A DNA stretch of 64,000 nt. Origin: Cristatella mucedo (Eukaryota; Bryozoa; Phylactolaemata; Cristatellidae). The notes under the pieces are model-generated. The model saw only the letters and a list, made by a program, of their open reading frames with translations. It had not been told where the DNA came from and ran no database searches. The stretch spans positions 14,504,001 through 14,568,000 of the forward strand of contig WPIO01000002.1 in NCBI GenBank assembly GCA_009760855.2. The letters run 5' to 3'. Shown piece after piece: positions 43,121-54,879 of the stretch. Position numbers and translations under genes: made by a program. How positions within the stretch are numbered: the stretch's first letter is position 1; every line of letters starts with the position of its first letter.

Positions 43121-44447
43121 GGAAGCAAACAGCCAACTGCCAGCTGCCAGCTGCCAACAGCCAACTGCAAACAGCCATCAGTAAGTAGCAGTGTCACTAC
43201 GGAACTTTCAGTTGCATATACAAGTCGGCTCAACGTTCAGTTGAGCTGCTTGCATAATTGAGCAGAGCTACTTTCCGTAGGAAATAGGTGTTAAGGCAAT
43301 ACAATTCAAGCGAAAAATAAAAATCGGTGGGCACTGCTAAAGTGTGGGAACGCTTGAAGAAAGTTGCAGGACAGAAATTACAGCGTATAAGAAGCTGTGC
43401 AGAACTCTGGGAACGGCAGCGGAAGTAAAGTTACCATCGTCGAGAAAATATTTCTGAAAGGATTTTTGGAGTGAACATTAAGTTGACCTGATCTAGTTTT
43501 GATAGATTCGATTCAACTGGAAATCCTTATCACAAATTTATCTTTTTAGTTGTGCATTACAAGTTTCAGCTGCCGCAATAATAAACATTAAAAAAATAGG
43601 CATCTCAGAGAACTTCCTCTGTTTCAAGGCACTTTACTATTCTGTAAAGGCAGCATGACCATATAGTTAGAGCTAAAATGCCTAGTTTAAGCATTACTTC
43701 AGATTCGTTGTCCACAAAGCACTGGCCAAAACAAGTACTCAGCTTTCTTAAGCAGCGACATAACATGAAATTACCCATTCCAATGAAATTTTCACAAACA
43801 CAAATAGTGTCGGGATGAAAAAGTATGCTTGCCATGTTGAATCATTGCTCAATCTCTTGCTACTATATCATCTCCCAGCTAATCGCGACACGTGCTTTGG
43901 TAATCATATTTCGTCAGCTGTAGGGCATAGTTGACGAAAGTAGCGGTTTTCTGGCTTTTGCATTTATGCCTTACAAAATTGCACCGAAGAAAGCGGGCGA
44001 AAGCACTTTTTTCTATGTAATAGGGTACAGATTTTAATACCTGAGAATTCATAGGCTTGGCGGCTGTAGTATCCCATGATCCCCTCTGAATTCACGTGAC
44101 GCACTGATAGGATAAGGGAGCTGAAGCAGCTGATATGTCAAAGAATATTTCTTCCGACATCCGACACGTCAGAGTTTATTGTACACTAATACGAAAGAGA
44201 AAATTTCAAAATGCTTCTGATATGGAACCGCTGGCAACCGTACAAGTAAAAAACAGCAGGTTCAGCACCCAGTTTATGCACCGCGGGTGTGGCGTCATGC
44301 AAAAGGCAACTCCTATATTGCAGTCCGTGCACGGTGGGCGTTGCACCCTGCCAAAGGCAATTCTTTGGGTCAGCACATTGCTTACCAAACTTACTTTAGT
44401 AGATACCAGTACCTGCTTGATGTCCCCGTAAGTTACAACGACACTCG

Positions 44448-44495
44448 TTGGCGGTGGCGGCGGCGGCGGCGCGGGGGGGGGGAGGGAGGGGCGGT
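44448..44495 (+). repeat. GGC triplet and poly-G tract (G-quadruplex-prone)
   Basis: (GGC)n runs into GCGGGGGGGGGGAGGGAGGGG, with at least four G runs of three or more on the plus strand. Confidence 0.8.
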
Positions 44496-45415
44496 AAATG
44501 GAACCGTGAGGAGCTATTTTTACCCGGCCTTCATAAGTAGCTGACCGAAGGGAGCAGAGCATTGCCAGCAATGTGCAGCGAAACCGAGGCTTCGCTACGA
44601 CGCAGCCTCTTGCAGGTCATGCAGCGGCTCGCTGTTGACAGCCGACTAAATCCAAGCTTTTGCTTGAAAAAATCAGCTCACCTGGCAGTCGGCGATGGCG
44701 GCATACCTCGGAACATCCGGCGCTAGGTGGTAAATGGAAGCTGCAGCAGCTGCTACAGCCGAGGCAGCCACTCCTTAAGCCCTAAACGCGGCAGTGCGTT
44801 TTCAGGTGCACTCTATCTGGGCTAGCATTTCCGGATCGATTTATATTTAAATTACTTGCCTGGTTACGGCACACTCTCATTCTCTCCAAGCTCTGACTGT
44901 TTGCTCAGCTGGCTGAACGTGTCTCCTCCCGGAAGCGTAGCTCCTTTAAATGGACTCCTGAGCAGCTACCAATTCAATAAGCAGCAGCAGCTCGTAGGAT
45001 TTATTGATTTAATCTGGACGTTGCAGCGAAGGTGAGCCCTAAGGGGGCGGCACCGCGGCAACGACGCGGCTCGCGCTCCAGCGGCTGGCGAGTCTGTGAC
45101 CTGCGACCTGGGAAGACTTGGACCGGCGACCTGGGACGTTGGAAGCGCGAGCAAATAGCGCCCCGCCCCTGCCCCGCCCCCGCTAGTAGGACCCAGTAAT
45201 CCTCACTTAGGACTGGCTAGCCACGTGCGCAGGCGGCTCTGGAAGGCAGAAGGTTCCCGTCTGACCCAGTGAGAGCGGGCCTGCATGGCGAGCACAGCGG
45301 AGTAGCAAAAGCGTCCGGTGGATGATGTCATATGAACACATAAACAAATGAGATGAGCGACTTTCGCCAATTAACGAGTGAGGGATGATTGTGCAAAGGT
45401 TTGCGAGCTTCAAGA

Positions 45416-45487
45416 AGAGAGAGCGAGAGAGAGAGAGCGAGCGAGTGAGCGAGAGAGCGAGAGCGAGAGAGAGGGCGAGCGAGAGAG
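45416..45487. repeat. (GA)n / GAGC tract
   Basis: Imperfect GAGAGAGC units. Confidence 0.9.
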
Positions 45488-46828
45488 TGCGTGAAGGTAA
45501 GTTTGCATCAAGGTAAGACAGAAGGTTGCAGCAAATATGTGCAGCTGCTCTGGCGCTACAAATTGTCTTACACAAATTTTCTATTCGCAATATTAAGATT
45601 TTGTGACCTCAGCTCCTTTATCCGCCAGCTGTTGAAGATTCTCAAGTAACTACATTTTCCTTCACGCTTTCCTAATCTGCGATGCTATCCTTGCACTCCA
45701 AGTGAGCCAGCAGCTCTAGATGAGCACTCTCCGTAATATTGTTAGGCAGCCTTCATAGCTCGCTGGCTCCGGTGTCAAATGCTAATATTGAGTGACGCTC
45801 GAGCCAGGCAAAGCCCTCGATGAGCCTCAACATTGCTGCGAGAGTTCGGTCTTTTTGCTTCTAGAAACTTCGCTCGCCTCGAGTAGCTAGTAAAAAGAGT
45901 CTCTCGCTTAGAGCAGCTAAGAACCTGAGGGCTCGACGTCCGCTGTGTCACTCGGTTACGGTGCTACGTCGCTCGGGCGCTCGCGCGAACGCTCCGCATC
46001 GCTGGTCATCGTGCCGTCTATGAAGCTGCATTTGAGCTCCGGGCTTTGTCGCAAACCTTTAAATTACTTGCATTTCAGGAAGACTCTATTCTAGTTTACC
46101 GCATGGTCTTATGATTTGCCAAGGAACATTACTTAATTGTTGAGAAGTACTCCAATAATTCCAAATGATGTTGTCTAGCATTATGGCTAAGATTGGTAGT
46201 CCAGGCTTTCGTGAAACTTTCAGCAGAGTATTTGAATAATTCCATTCGGCAGACGCAACTCGTAGCGTTCGATTGTCAAAGAATGGTTACCAAACAAGAG
46301 ACAGGCTTTGTTTTTGTTTAAAACAAGCACCGGAAAAATGATCACAGACTAGTATTTATGTGGTGATGCTCTAGTAGAGTTATGAAGAATTAGTTTTGTT
46401 ATTCTTTGAGAATCAAGGAGCACTGACTGACTATCAATGTATATAATTTGAATGAATATATGTCTAGTAAACGAAAGTCACTGCTGCAGATTCGCTAGTG
46501 GGTGCTGTATTATAGGTAGAGACACCCCGCAATTTGCAGCTTTAACACTTGAATGCGTAAGTCCAAAGTGCACTCTCGTGGTTGAAATTTAAATAGAATT
46601 TAATGAAATTTTTAAAATACGTCTTGAAGTCCCTTAAACAAAAGTCGCTGCTGATTCTCCAGCCTGAGCTGATCGATGCGAAGAGAGTCCGCGTGAAATA
46701 TAAATGCTAGTGGGAAAACGCTTTGGTGACAATACAATTTCACTGGAAAGGGCCAATGGTGATAAATTACCAACTTTTATTCGTATTTCTTTAAAAATTG
46801 TTAGCAGTGGGCCAGAAATGAGCAAGAA

Positions 46829-46980
46829 AGAGCGAGAGAGAGAGAGAGAGAGCGAGAAAGAGTGAGGGAGAAAGAGAGCGAGAGCGAGGGAGAGAGAGCG
46901 AGAGCGAGAGAGAGAGAGAGCGAGAGAGAGAGAGAGCGAGAAAGAGTGAGGGAGAAAGAGAGCGAGAGCGAGGGAGAGAG

Positions 46981-47043
<63 letters not shown>
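46829..47043. repeat. Long (GA)n tract with GAGC and GAAAGAGTGAGG higher-order units
   Basis: Over 200 bp of polypurine. A block of about 50-90 bp containing GAAAGAGTGAGGGAGAAAGA occurs twice (near 46855 and 46941), so the array expanded by a larger unit as well as by the dinucleotide. Confidence 0.95.
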
Positions 47044-47045
<2 letters not shown>

Positions 47046-47683
47046 TCAGTGGCTAGGCGGCGAGGGCGTTTCGAGCCCCCCCCCCGTGCGAGACAGCGCG
47101 CAAAGCGAACTGATATGAGCGCCTCGTCACTGCCCCCTCCCAGGAAGCACTCTCCTCCGCTGCCTAGCAGCTAGCAGGCTTCCAGAGAGGCGCCACCTGC
47201 AGGTGCCGCTTGGAGCGCCACCTGCAAGTGGTGCCGCTTTGAGCGTTGCTCCGCCGGCTATTCGGGAGAGCGCTAGGTGCTCTTGCGTAAGGAATAGGGC
47301 GCCGCGTCCTCTTCGGATGGGGTTAGCGAGCTGGGTCGGCAGCGCGCTCTTCGGCTGTGGCGCACGTTCAGATCTGGCGTCATAGAGGTTAGTCCTGCGC
47401 TGAGAGAGGCAGCGCAGGTCTTCTTTAGGTAACTCAGATCGCATCGACAGATCCGTAGAAGCCTACCGAATGGCAGTGCGCCTTCGACGCTCGGCTTTGG
47501 GCCATGTAATTAGGGGTAGCATTGGCTTTGTGGATATTCTCAACCGGTCGGCGTGCCGATGGCTCGAAAGCGGTCGTAGGACATTCCCCCCCTGGTGGAC
47601 CCTAGGACATTTGCCCCCCCCCGGCATTTCTCTGGGGTAGAACATTTACCCTTCTAGGTTGATGAATGTATAACTAAGAATAC

Positions 47684-47686
<3 letters not shown>

Positions 47687-47738
<52 letters not shown>
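47687..47738. repeat. (TA)n microsatellite
   Basis: About 26 TA units. Confidence 0.97.
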
Positions 47739-47741
<3 letters not shown>

Positions 47742-47762
47742 GATCAAATGAAGTTCACCCTG

Positions 47763-47988
47763 AACCCTAAGCCCTAAAACATAAAACCCTAAATCCCCAA
47801 TCCCTAAACCCTAAACCCTAAACCATAAAACACTAAAACCCTAAACCCTAAACCCTAAAACCCTAAGCCCTAAACCCCAAACCATAAAACATAAACCCTA
47901 AACCCTAAATACCTAAACCCTAAAACCCTAGAACCCTAACCCTTAACCATGGAATCCTAGAATCCTAAGCCCTAAACCCTAAACCCCA
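47763..47988. repeat. Degenerate CCCTAAA (telomere-like) array
   Basis: About 30 units dominated by CCCTAAA and CCCTAAAA, with variants CCATAAAA, CCCTAAG and CCCCAAA. The 7-bp unit is the plant/algal telomere type, not the TTAGGG of most animals. Degeneracy shows it is interstitial and old. Confidence 0.9.
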
Positions 47989-48167
47989 GCGTGAAAAATA
48001 TCCTACCCCAGGGCGGGAGTCCGGGAGGAATATCCGGGGAAATGTCCGGTGGGTGGAAATGTCCGTCCCGGCGATAGCAGCTTCGGGCTTTTGTTAGAAA
48101 TGAGAATTTTAACAATTTTTCGAGAGAGGCTCAGCAGCCATTTCGGCTACGCGCTTCCGGTGCTCTC

Positions 48168-48490
48168 AGGCTAGAGTGATTTCTGCAGATGGAGCCATAG
48201 TGGAGCTTGTAGCAAGATTCATGAGAAAGCCTGCCGACAAGGCAGAGTGCAGCGGACACCCAGACACTCCCAGACGGCCCAAATGGGGCGGCCGCTTCCA
48301 GGTAGACCGAGTCGAAAGAGGCTTCCCCGTAGTAAGTCTTCTCTGCGAGACTTCAAACCCTCCGGAAATAAGCTTTATTACTATTTTAGAAAGGACTAGA
48401 AGCCTCGTGGATACCTTCGTCGGGAGAAATACATTCCGTTTCCACAGATGGCTACCATTATTTACGCAGGCTGAAGAGGCTTATATATAA
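48168..48490 (+). CDS. Unassigned open frame, possible exon
   Basis: After GTGCTCTCAG an open frame includes RVISADGAIVELVARFMRK and runs to a stop at 48488. It is not recognised. It could be repeat-derived, as it sits just beyond the telomere-like fold-back unit. Confidence 0.15.
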
Positions 48491-48511
48491 TATATACTAT
48501 ATAATTCCTTT

Positions 48512-48598
48512 GTAAAGTGCCCCAAAAGAACTTGATCTCTATTTAGGCAATTCACGCGATCCAGGGAGCTCGACCATATGACCTCGGCCACCAAATAC
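48512..48598 (-). mobile_element. SINE-1 fragment
   Basis: AAAGTGCCCCAAAAGAACTT, CTCTATTTAGGCAATTC and ATGACCTCGGCCACC follow the SINE-1 tail-to-head order on the minus strand. Confidence 0.55.
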
Positions 48599-49234
48599 AT
48601 TCATCTCGACCTTTACAAATACATTCATCAAATACTACCTTGACCTACGGGCGTCTTCCACATGCAGCCTCACAGACAGGCACCACGAATGCGCAGCAGG
48701 CACGCGTAGGCGGCCCTACATCCTTCAGATTCGCCTCCTACTTTCCTAGCAAGGAAGCCTGTAGGAGGCGGTGGAGCGCGGGCCTACTTTAGCGGTTTTA
48801 CTCTTACGGAAGTGATAACCTCTCGACTAATGAGGACTATCGTGAAAGGGATGCTTCCGTTGCAAGCAATAGAGAGTTACGAGTACGGTAGCGGTGTAAA
48901 GTGAAATTCAAAAAAAAGTTCGGGTTATTCAACAGCCTCATTTATATAGCTGCAGAAGAACCTTAGGGGCTATCATTTCCGCTTTGAGTTGACCGTAAGA
49001 AATTTTCTGCTGCAGGACGCTAACCCAGGGTCAGGGTCAGGGTCAGGGTCGTGAAGCGTGAGAGCGTCATCCCTAAACTAGGATTTCGGAAAGAATAACT
49101 ACAATACTAGCGGATCGTTTTTATAACACGCTAAGATAAGTAAATCTCTATCTAGGTGTTTTAAGGATAGTTTAACAAAGAGAAAAATAATAAAAAAAAG
49201 AACAAATTGAAGTCGCTCTACAGTATCGTGCTTG

Positions 49235-49920
49235 GACGAGCATGCAAAAGCAAGCAAGTATCATGCTTGGCCGCTAAAGCACACTAGAAGACACTCGTGG
49301 CCACTGGTTAGTAGCAGCTCTGACAAGTAGCAGCATGCATTGCTCCACGAAGAGGTAAGCACGGAATGTACGCAGGGACACAAAGAAAAGTTCACTGAAA
49401 CTATGGGAAAGCTGAACGGAACAGACGTGTCTTCAGCCTAGCAAGTTCATAGCAAGTAATTAACGTACTCAGACGTGAGGTCCAGACTTTCGATATAAGC
49501 GAGCGTAAGGCTTGATCGCCAAAAGATTTCAATTTAGTGCGAGGGACTGCACTGTGACTAGATCCTAAGTAGATGTTTGTCTGATGGCACCCGCGAGAAG
49601 TAAGCAAGCCATACAGAGGCTCTTGAAGTCGATCCATTGCTTGATAAGGAGTCAGTGACGCTCAGACAGAAGAGGATTCAGAGTAGAAGCAACGCAGTTG
49701 ATGACAGTCGATGCGAGCTGCTGAGTTTTTTCTATTTGCAGGTGATCAAGGACACACACCGGGAGTCGTGAATTAAAGAAATTGCAGTAATTTAGACTCT
49801 ATTTCAAAAACGTCTGTGCTAGTTTGGCTATCACACTCTTATCTAATCGGGAGCTGATTTTGGTGATGCTCCTTAGCTGATAGTGGAGGCCATGTGACTG
49901 GACTGCGGAGGAAAGCGCTC
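49235..49920 (-). mobile_element. LINE group alpha remnant
   Basis: GCATGCAAAAGCAAGCAAGT matches 1690-1710 in the other alpha copy. The minus strand carries KLKSFGDQALRSLISKVWTS and LITCYELARLKTRLFRSAF, decayed versions of the 'GDRAFS..APKLWNSLP' and 'FKRLLKTHLF' blocks. Confidence 0.7.
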
Positions 49921-50949
49921 ATCCAGTCAGGAGCGGAGCCAGGATTTCCACGTGGTGCGAAAGAGCCGAAAGTGATGACAAGTTTTAGCGAACAAGCCTT
50001 TTCCTTAGTCTTAGAACACGTTGAGCAGCAGATGCTTCAATGGGATTAGCTCCGAGTTAAGAAAGTCGATGGCGCGGAGCCAGCCGGCTAGTTCTGTGAG
50101 TTTATCCGCACGCTAGAGCTAATCCGCAGGATAGGCAGGAAACTGATTCAGAAGCGATTTTCACGCAGCCAGATGGAGCAGATCCAGTGAATTGGCGTTG
50201 AATAACAAACTGAATTTAATGAGCAATTTTTTTGAACCCAGGGTTGAACATGTCAAAATGGAATACGCTATCTTTCCAGTTCATGCGCTCATCTAGGGGA
50301 TGCCAATTACGGCGAGCTTAGTAAGCGCTTACGTCTGTTACGTCGATCCCGTGAGTGCGACAATGAGTATTTGACCTTGCCCAACAGGTCAGGGTGACCA
50401 GTTTTTAAGGTTCTAATTCAGCGCTTAGACAATGACCACGACTAAGTGCACTGCATTCTCTAATTTCTGTTCTTCTTTTGCAATGTCTGTGATAGCTCGT
50501 TTGTGAAGAGCAGAGTTGCCTCAATGGGTGCGAGCAGAAGGTGAGCTTTCACGAGAGCACACTGTCGAGAAGCTGTCTGGGCATCATCGCGCTGCACAGC
50601 CGAGCAAACTTCGGACTCGATGCCCTGAACGAACTCGATCGTCGCACTGCGCACATTACTTAATTCGTACTGTGCACGCCAGGGCAATGACCAACGCATT
50701 GTCACCACGGAGAGGCAGCGCAGTCTTCCGATTCGAACAGTAATAAGTGTTGACCTTTAGTTCGTTGTTTAGGCCCTGGGAGATTTCCTCTGCTCTGTTA
50801 AACAGCTAGTCATTACTGCTTTAGATAGAGATATCACATCCAAGTTGGTCCATTCATTGTGACCCCCCGTTTTAATTTCTGCAGCTAACTACTCGCAGGT
50901 CTTCCCTAACGTGCCATAGCGCGCTTGTAGTTGGTGCAGAAACGCAGCA

Positions 50950-51110
50950 GCTAAGCTTGTGATTCACGAATTTGCACGCTGCTATTGCCGCATTGCGCTA
51001 ATTCTCACTGACCTCTACTGGCTCTCTATCGATCACCGTATCGAATTCAAGTTTCTGTCATTCACTGTTAGATCCCTTCATTATCTTGGTTACTTGGTTA
51101 CTAACTTGGT
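50950..51110 (+). mobile_element. LINE reverse-transcriptase fragment
   Basis: LYWLSIDHRIEFKFLSFTVR is the conserved 'LHWLPVKQRIDFKILLLTYK' block. No intact frame around it. Confidence 0.6.
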
Positions 51111-51214
51111 TACTAATTACCGGAAGCCCAGTTGGCCAATCAGAGCTGCTCGATAAACAATCAGGCCACACATAATATTATCAGCACTCACTTCTGACTT
51201 ATACTACTACTACT

Positions 51215-51420
51215 AATAATAATACGAGTAATAATACATTTGATAAAGCACCCTTAAATAACTCAATCTCTTTCTAGGCGATTTACACTTGCTGCAAAGG
51301 AAGCACGATCAAATGGTAAGTCGCAGCACGCTCAATAAACAACAAGAATAACATAGTTAGGGGTGACGTGCACAGGGTCAGCATATAAGTATGGTTAGTG
51401 GCAATGCAAGGACAATTAGT
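51215..51420 (-). mobile_element. LINE group gamma, 3'UTR and tail
   Basis: ATT-rich end, ACTCAATCTCTTTCTAGGCG, then AACATAGTTAGGGGTGACGT and GCACAGGGTCAGCAT as in the 61200 copy. Confidence 0.75.
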
Positions 51421-51439
51421 GACTTAAGTGGTTTAACCT

Positions 51440-51755
51440 TACCTAGAATTAACCTAACATCCTGCGTACACCGTGCCTTAACTTCGTATGCTTCCAAAGC
51501 CCGAAACTCTCTCCCAACTGATGTCACGGCACCCCTGACATGACAACGTTTAAACAGAAGCTAAGCACGCGAATATTCTTCATAGTATTTGCTCGGTCAG
51601 TGTTAATTGTTCTTTGCGTGCTTTTGCGTGCTGATGCTGCGAATGTTATCGCTTACCGTATTGTCATGCTTTCCTTACTATATATGTAAAATTTCTAGGG
51701 AGAGTGACTTAGTTCTCTGAAAATGCTACAGAAATGTCATTATTATGATTACTGA
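51440..51755 (+). mobile_element. LINE group gamma, 3' part
   Basis: TATGCTTCCAAAGCCCGAAACTC corresponds to the 'YAPKAWNSLP' block, then a LINE 3'UTR and a decayed gamma tail (TTTCTAGGGAGAGTGACTTA, TTCTCTGAAAATGC). It stands back to back with the minus-strand copy at 51215. Confidence 0.65.
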
Positions 51756-52689
51756 TTCGAAGAGCAGGACGATATCGCTAGTGAAATTTATGTATGAAAC
51801 AACACGTGCAAGTTGAACCTTGTGACACCAGAGGCGTCAGTAGTGGTCTTTGGATACCAGAAGCAGAACAGTTTCTATGGAATTGCTAGCTCTAAATCCT
51901 GAGTGAAACTTGCTAGTAAAATCCTATGAGCCGATGTGTGCTTGATCACTTGTGCGCTTGGCCACCAGCGGTTCAAGTTTCTCGGATACGAATGGCCGAA
52001 GGGAATAGTGGAAGAAATTTACTTACATTTTTATCATCTAGAATAAAATTTTTAATGAGTGACCATGCCGCCACTGTTGTCAGGAGAGACGAGATTTCAC
52101 CTGTAGCTAGCGACAATATTTTTTTTAAATAAAGCAAAGGTGAGCTGATTCAAAAGCCTTATTTCTACCTTGGCAGAAGAACCTTGGTGACTACTACCAC
52201 GCACGCAGAAGAAAATACAGATCGGGGCGCACCGTGACACGGTCCTCGTTTCTGAGATACTCTGAGAATCAGCTGAAAGTGAGTCGCATGAATTTCCAGA
52301 AAATGATTGCTGCAGTCGAATTGCCTCGCTATGATTTGACATGCCTGCCGTTTTCACAAGTCCGTTTCATGAATATCGATGCCAAAATCATCACAGCTCA
52401 ATTCAGCCGATACCCTTGCGAGCAAAGCTTATAGGAAGAAGATGGAAGTCGCCAGCCGTAGCAAAACAAAGATATGAATGAAGCGGGTAGGAAGAGAGAA
52501 AAAAAAGAATAAGGTCGACTCTACCCAGCTTCAGAGCGGAGCTACAGGGTCGTTGCCATGCTTCTTGTAGCCTCCCAATCAGATTGTGTCTCTTTCGAGG
52601 TAGCTAAAGCTCTTCGAAAGTTCTCCGGCTCTGGAGTTTCTAGACTCGACCTTTCTGAACCAGCTCTATAACGTGGTAAGCAGGTGTAA

Positions 52690-52785
52690 TATTTATAATA
52701 TAATTTCATATAATATAATATAACATTATATATATTATAAATATTATATTATATTATTATTATAAATATTATATTATAAATATAT
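52690..52785. repeat. AT-only low-complexity tract
   Basis: About 95 bp of TATAATATT-type sequence with many self-complementary stretches. Confidence 0.9.
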
Positions 52786-53387
52786 TTCATGCTCTCCGAG
52801 TGCTCTCTCTCTCGAGGGCAGCGAGTGTAGCGATCATGGACGTAGTCATTATACAATCGCTTCTTTCGCACGATGCGCCAGCCGGCCAAATGAGCGGCGG
52901 CGTCTGTTTGTTACGCTGCAAAAGCTCTTTGCTAAATTTATCAAGCCTGTTATCCAGTTAGCGACAATCTCTTTTCGCAAAAATATATATCTGGAACCAT
53001 ATGAAAACTTTCGGTTAGGAACAACTATGATTCTTTATCCGTAGTGCGGTTGAAATAAGAAAGTTCGCCGTCTGTAAATGTTGCACTGGCACCCAAGGAC
53101 TTGGCAGCTCCGAGCAAATACTACTCACTTGGAAGGAAGCAAGTTGTTCTCGGATGGGTGAGTAGCGAGGGCAGGCAAACCGACTTCTGACTTCACAGTT
53201 TGGGTAACTTCCAGTTGTGCAAAACGTGGCTAAGCTTGACCCCTCAAACATTCTTTGCTACGAACTTGTGCTCGGTCCACTTTTTTCACAATTTGTAATC
53301 TTACTCTCACCAATGAAATCACCGAGCACCAAAGAGATTTTAATTTCTGGGAAGAAAACTCACAGCTATGCCCGTGCTTTGATAAAT

Positions 53388-53527
53388 ATGATTCATTTGT
53401 ATAGCGCCCAAAGAAAACTAAATCTCTATTCAGGCGCTTCACATATGCCTCAGGGCTCGAGCCCACGACCTCAGCCAGACCTTAGTTGGGGCGAGCACCT
53501 TAACCGCTGGACCAACCCAGCTCGGCG
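53388..53527 (-). mobile_element. SINE-1 (tRNA-derived)
   Basis: The minus strand has GGTTGGTCCAGCGGTTAAGG (A box), GGTCGTGGGCTCGAGCCC (B box) and the tail TTAGTTTTCTTTGGGCGCTA, TACAAATGAATCA. Very close to the 37308 copy. Confidence 0.85.
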
Positions 53528-53594
53528 ATTTGATCAGTCCCAATCTTACAGCTAGTCTCTTCCCTTACAGTAAATGCAAAGTGCCTAGAGAGAG

Positions 53595-53771
<177 letters not shown>

Positions 53772-54349
53772 TATAGTCATGTGTCAGCCTCGTTGAGCTA
53801 CTAAATAGATAGTTTCATTTCCTGTGCGCTGCTGCGAAGTAAGCGAACATACGTTTGGAATTTCTCCGAGTTATCAAAACTGAGTCTTCTTTCATTATTG
53901 CTCCTCTGCTTTTCTTCAAATCCCTGAAAAATTTGAAACCAAAATTAAACCTGCAGCTTTTCCTAGCCAACAGCTACTCAATGAGCTCGCATCATTAAAG
54001 AAAGGATATCGGTGGAAAAGTTTTTACTTGGCATCGCGTGGCAGCTGAAGTCTGCGAAAGATGACACAGCATAATGATGGCATAAAGCCAGAAATATGTA
54101 TTAAAAGCTCTTTCCAGAGCAGTCTAAAAACATTTGCAAATTGGACGACATAAGCAGCTTGATTGAATAGGACTCATCTTTAAATACCTTTAGAGAAAAT
54201 CAGTGCCGAACGTGCTATTCTTAGCAGGACATGTATCTAGCTGAAAGGTAGAGCTCGCTCTTCAGAAGCAAGATTGCGATAAACAAGGTAAACTGCACTA
54301 TAAACCAGACTAAGATTAAGATGAATGGTTACGGAGTAGATAATTTGAG

Positions 54350-54548
54350 AAGCGCCTCCGTGGTATCCGAGGGCGCAAGACCTCGGGTTTTTGTCCGGGT
54401 GTAGGATGATCGCACTTCGCTATCCAGGTTGGTAGTGAGTTATTTCCGGCAGCAAATAATTCTCTGTTGCCTGCCTGCAAGTGGGCATTATAGCCGCTGA
54501 TGAGGCTCCTATTTCACTATATAAAAATAATGTCTGTGAATCAGCTGC
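54350..54548 (+). mobile_element. SINE-2, decayed copy
   Basis: GTAGTGAGTTATTTCC (B-box remnant), TGCCTGCAAGTGGGCATTATAGCC, GAGGCTCCTATTTCACTATATAAA and GTGAATCAGCTGCC follow the family order. Confidence 0.55.
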
Positions 54549-54692
54549 CTTTTTACTTTACCTCAAGATGCTAGACGCGCGATCGCGACGAAGCGACCTC
54601 TGGCCTCTGTCATTATATTATGTCATTATGTCATTATTGAAACCAAGAATTAGTTAAACTGGCCTTACACCTTCACGCATTCATTACGTTTT

Positions 54693-54862
54693 ATGCCGAG
54701 TCGCAATGGCTCACTAGGTAAGGCGGTTGCTTTTCACGACCTCGGCCCCAAGGTCGTGAGTTCGAATCCTGCGGTGGGCGATCCTTATCGCCACTGCAAG
54801 CGGTGGTGATAGCCGTAAAGGCTCTTCTGTTGCTGGACAAAAAGAGGTTGTTAAATTAGCTA
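54693..54862 (+). mobile_element. SINE-2 (tRNA-derived), best-preserved copy
   Basis: GCAATGGCTCACTAGGTAAG is a good tRNA-like A box region and GTGAGTTCGAATCCTGC an excellent B box. The 5' part resembles a tRNA from about 54705 to 54780. The body GCCACTGCAAGCGGTGGTGA and tail TTAAATTAGCTAGTATTTA follow. Confidence 0.88.
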
Positions 54863-54879
54863 GTATTTATTTATTATTT

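Larger units (their letters stand above)
43121..46825. other. Gene-free stretch
   Basis: No exon is supported. It holds short CAGCTGCCA repeats (43135-43180), a triplet and G-rich run (44448-44495), Sp1-like CCCCGCCC words (45160-45182) and a GA tract (45416-45487). Confidence 0.45.
47577..48066. mobile_element. Fold-back-like unit holding (TA)n and a CCCTAAA array
   Basis: Left (47577-47649) and right (47994-48066) flanks are imperfect inverted copies. Both carry CTACCCCAG when read inward on opposite strands, and each has two AAATGTCC/GGACATTT words in inverted orientation. Between them are (TA)n at 47687-47738 and a telomere-like array. The structure is consistent with a non-autonomous element; no transposase or target duplication was identified. 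Confidence 0.45.

Noticed and set aside
46862-47056. Glu/Arg-rich open frame
   Set aside because: It is a translation of the (GA)n tract. The frame at 53565-53780 is rejected for the same reason.
47763-47988. Chromosome end (true telomere)
   Set aside because: The array is degenerate and is followed by 16 kb of ordinary sequence with LINEs and SINEs, so it is interstitial.
54700-54785. Genuine tRNA gene
   Set aside because: It has A- and B-box-like sequences but is followed by the SINE-2 body, occurs in several decayed copies, and has no clean cloverleaf acceptor stem.
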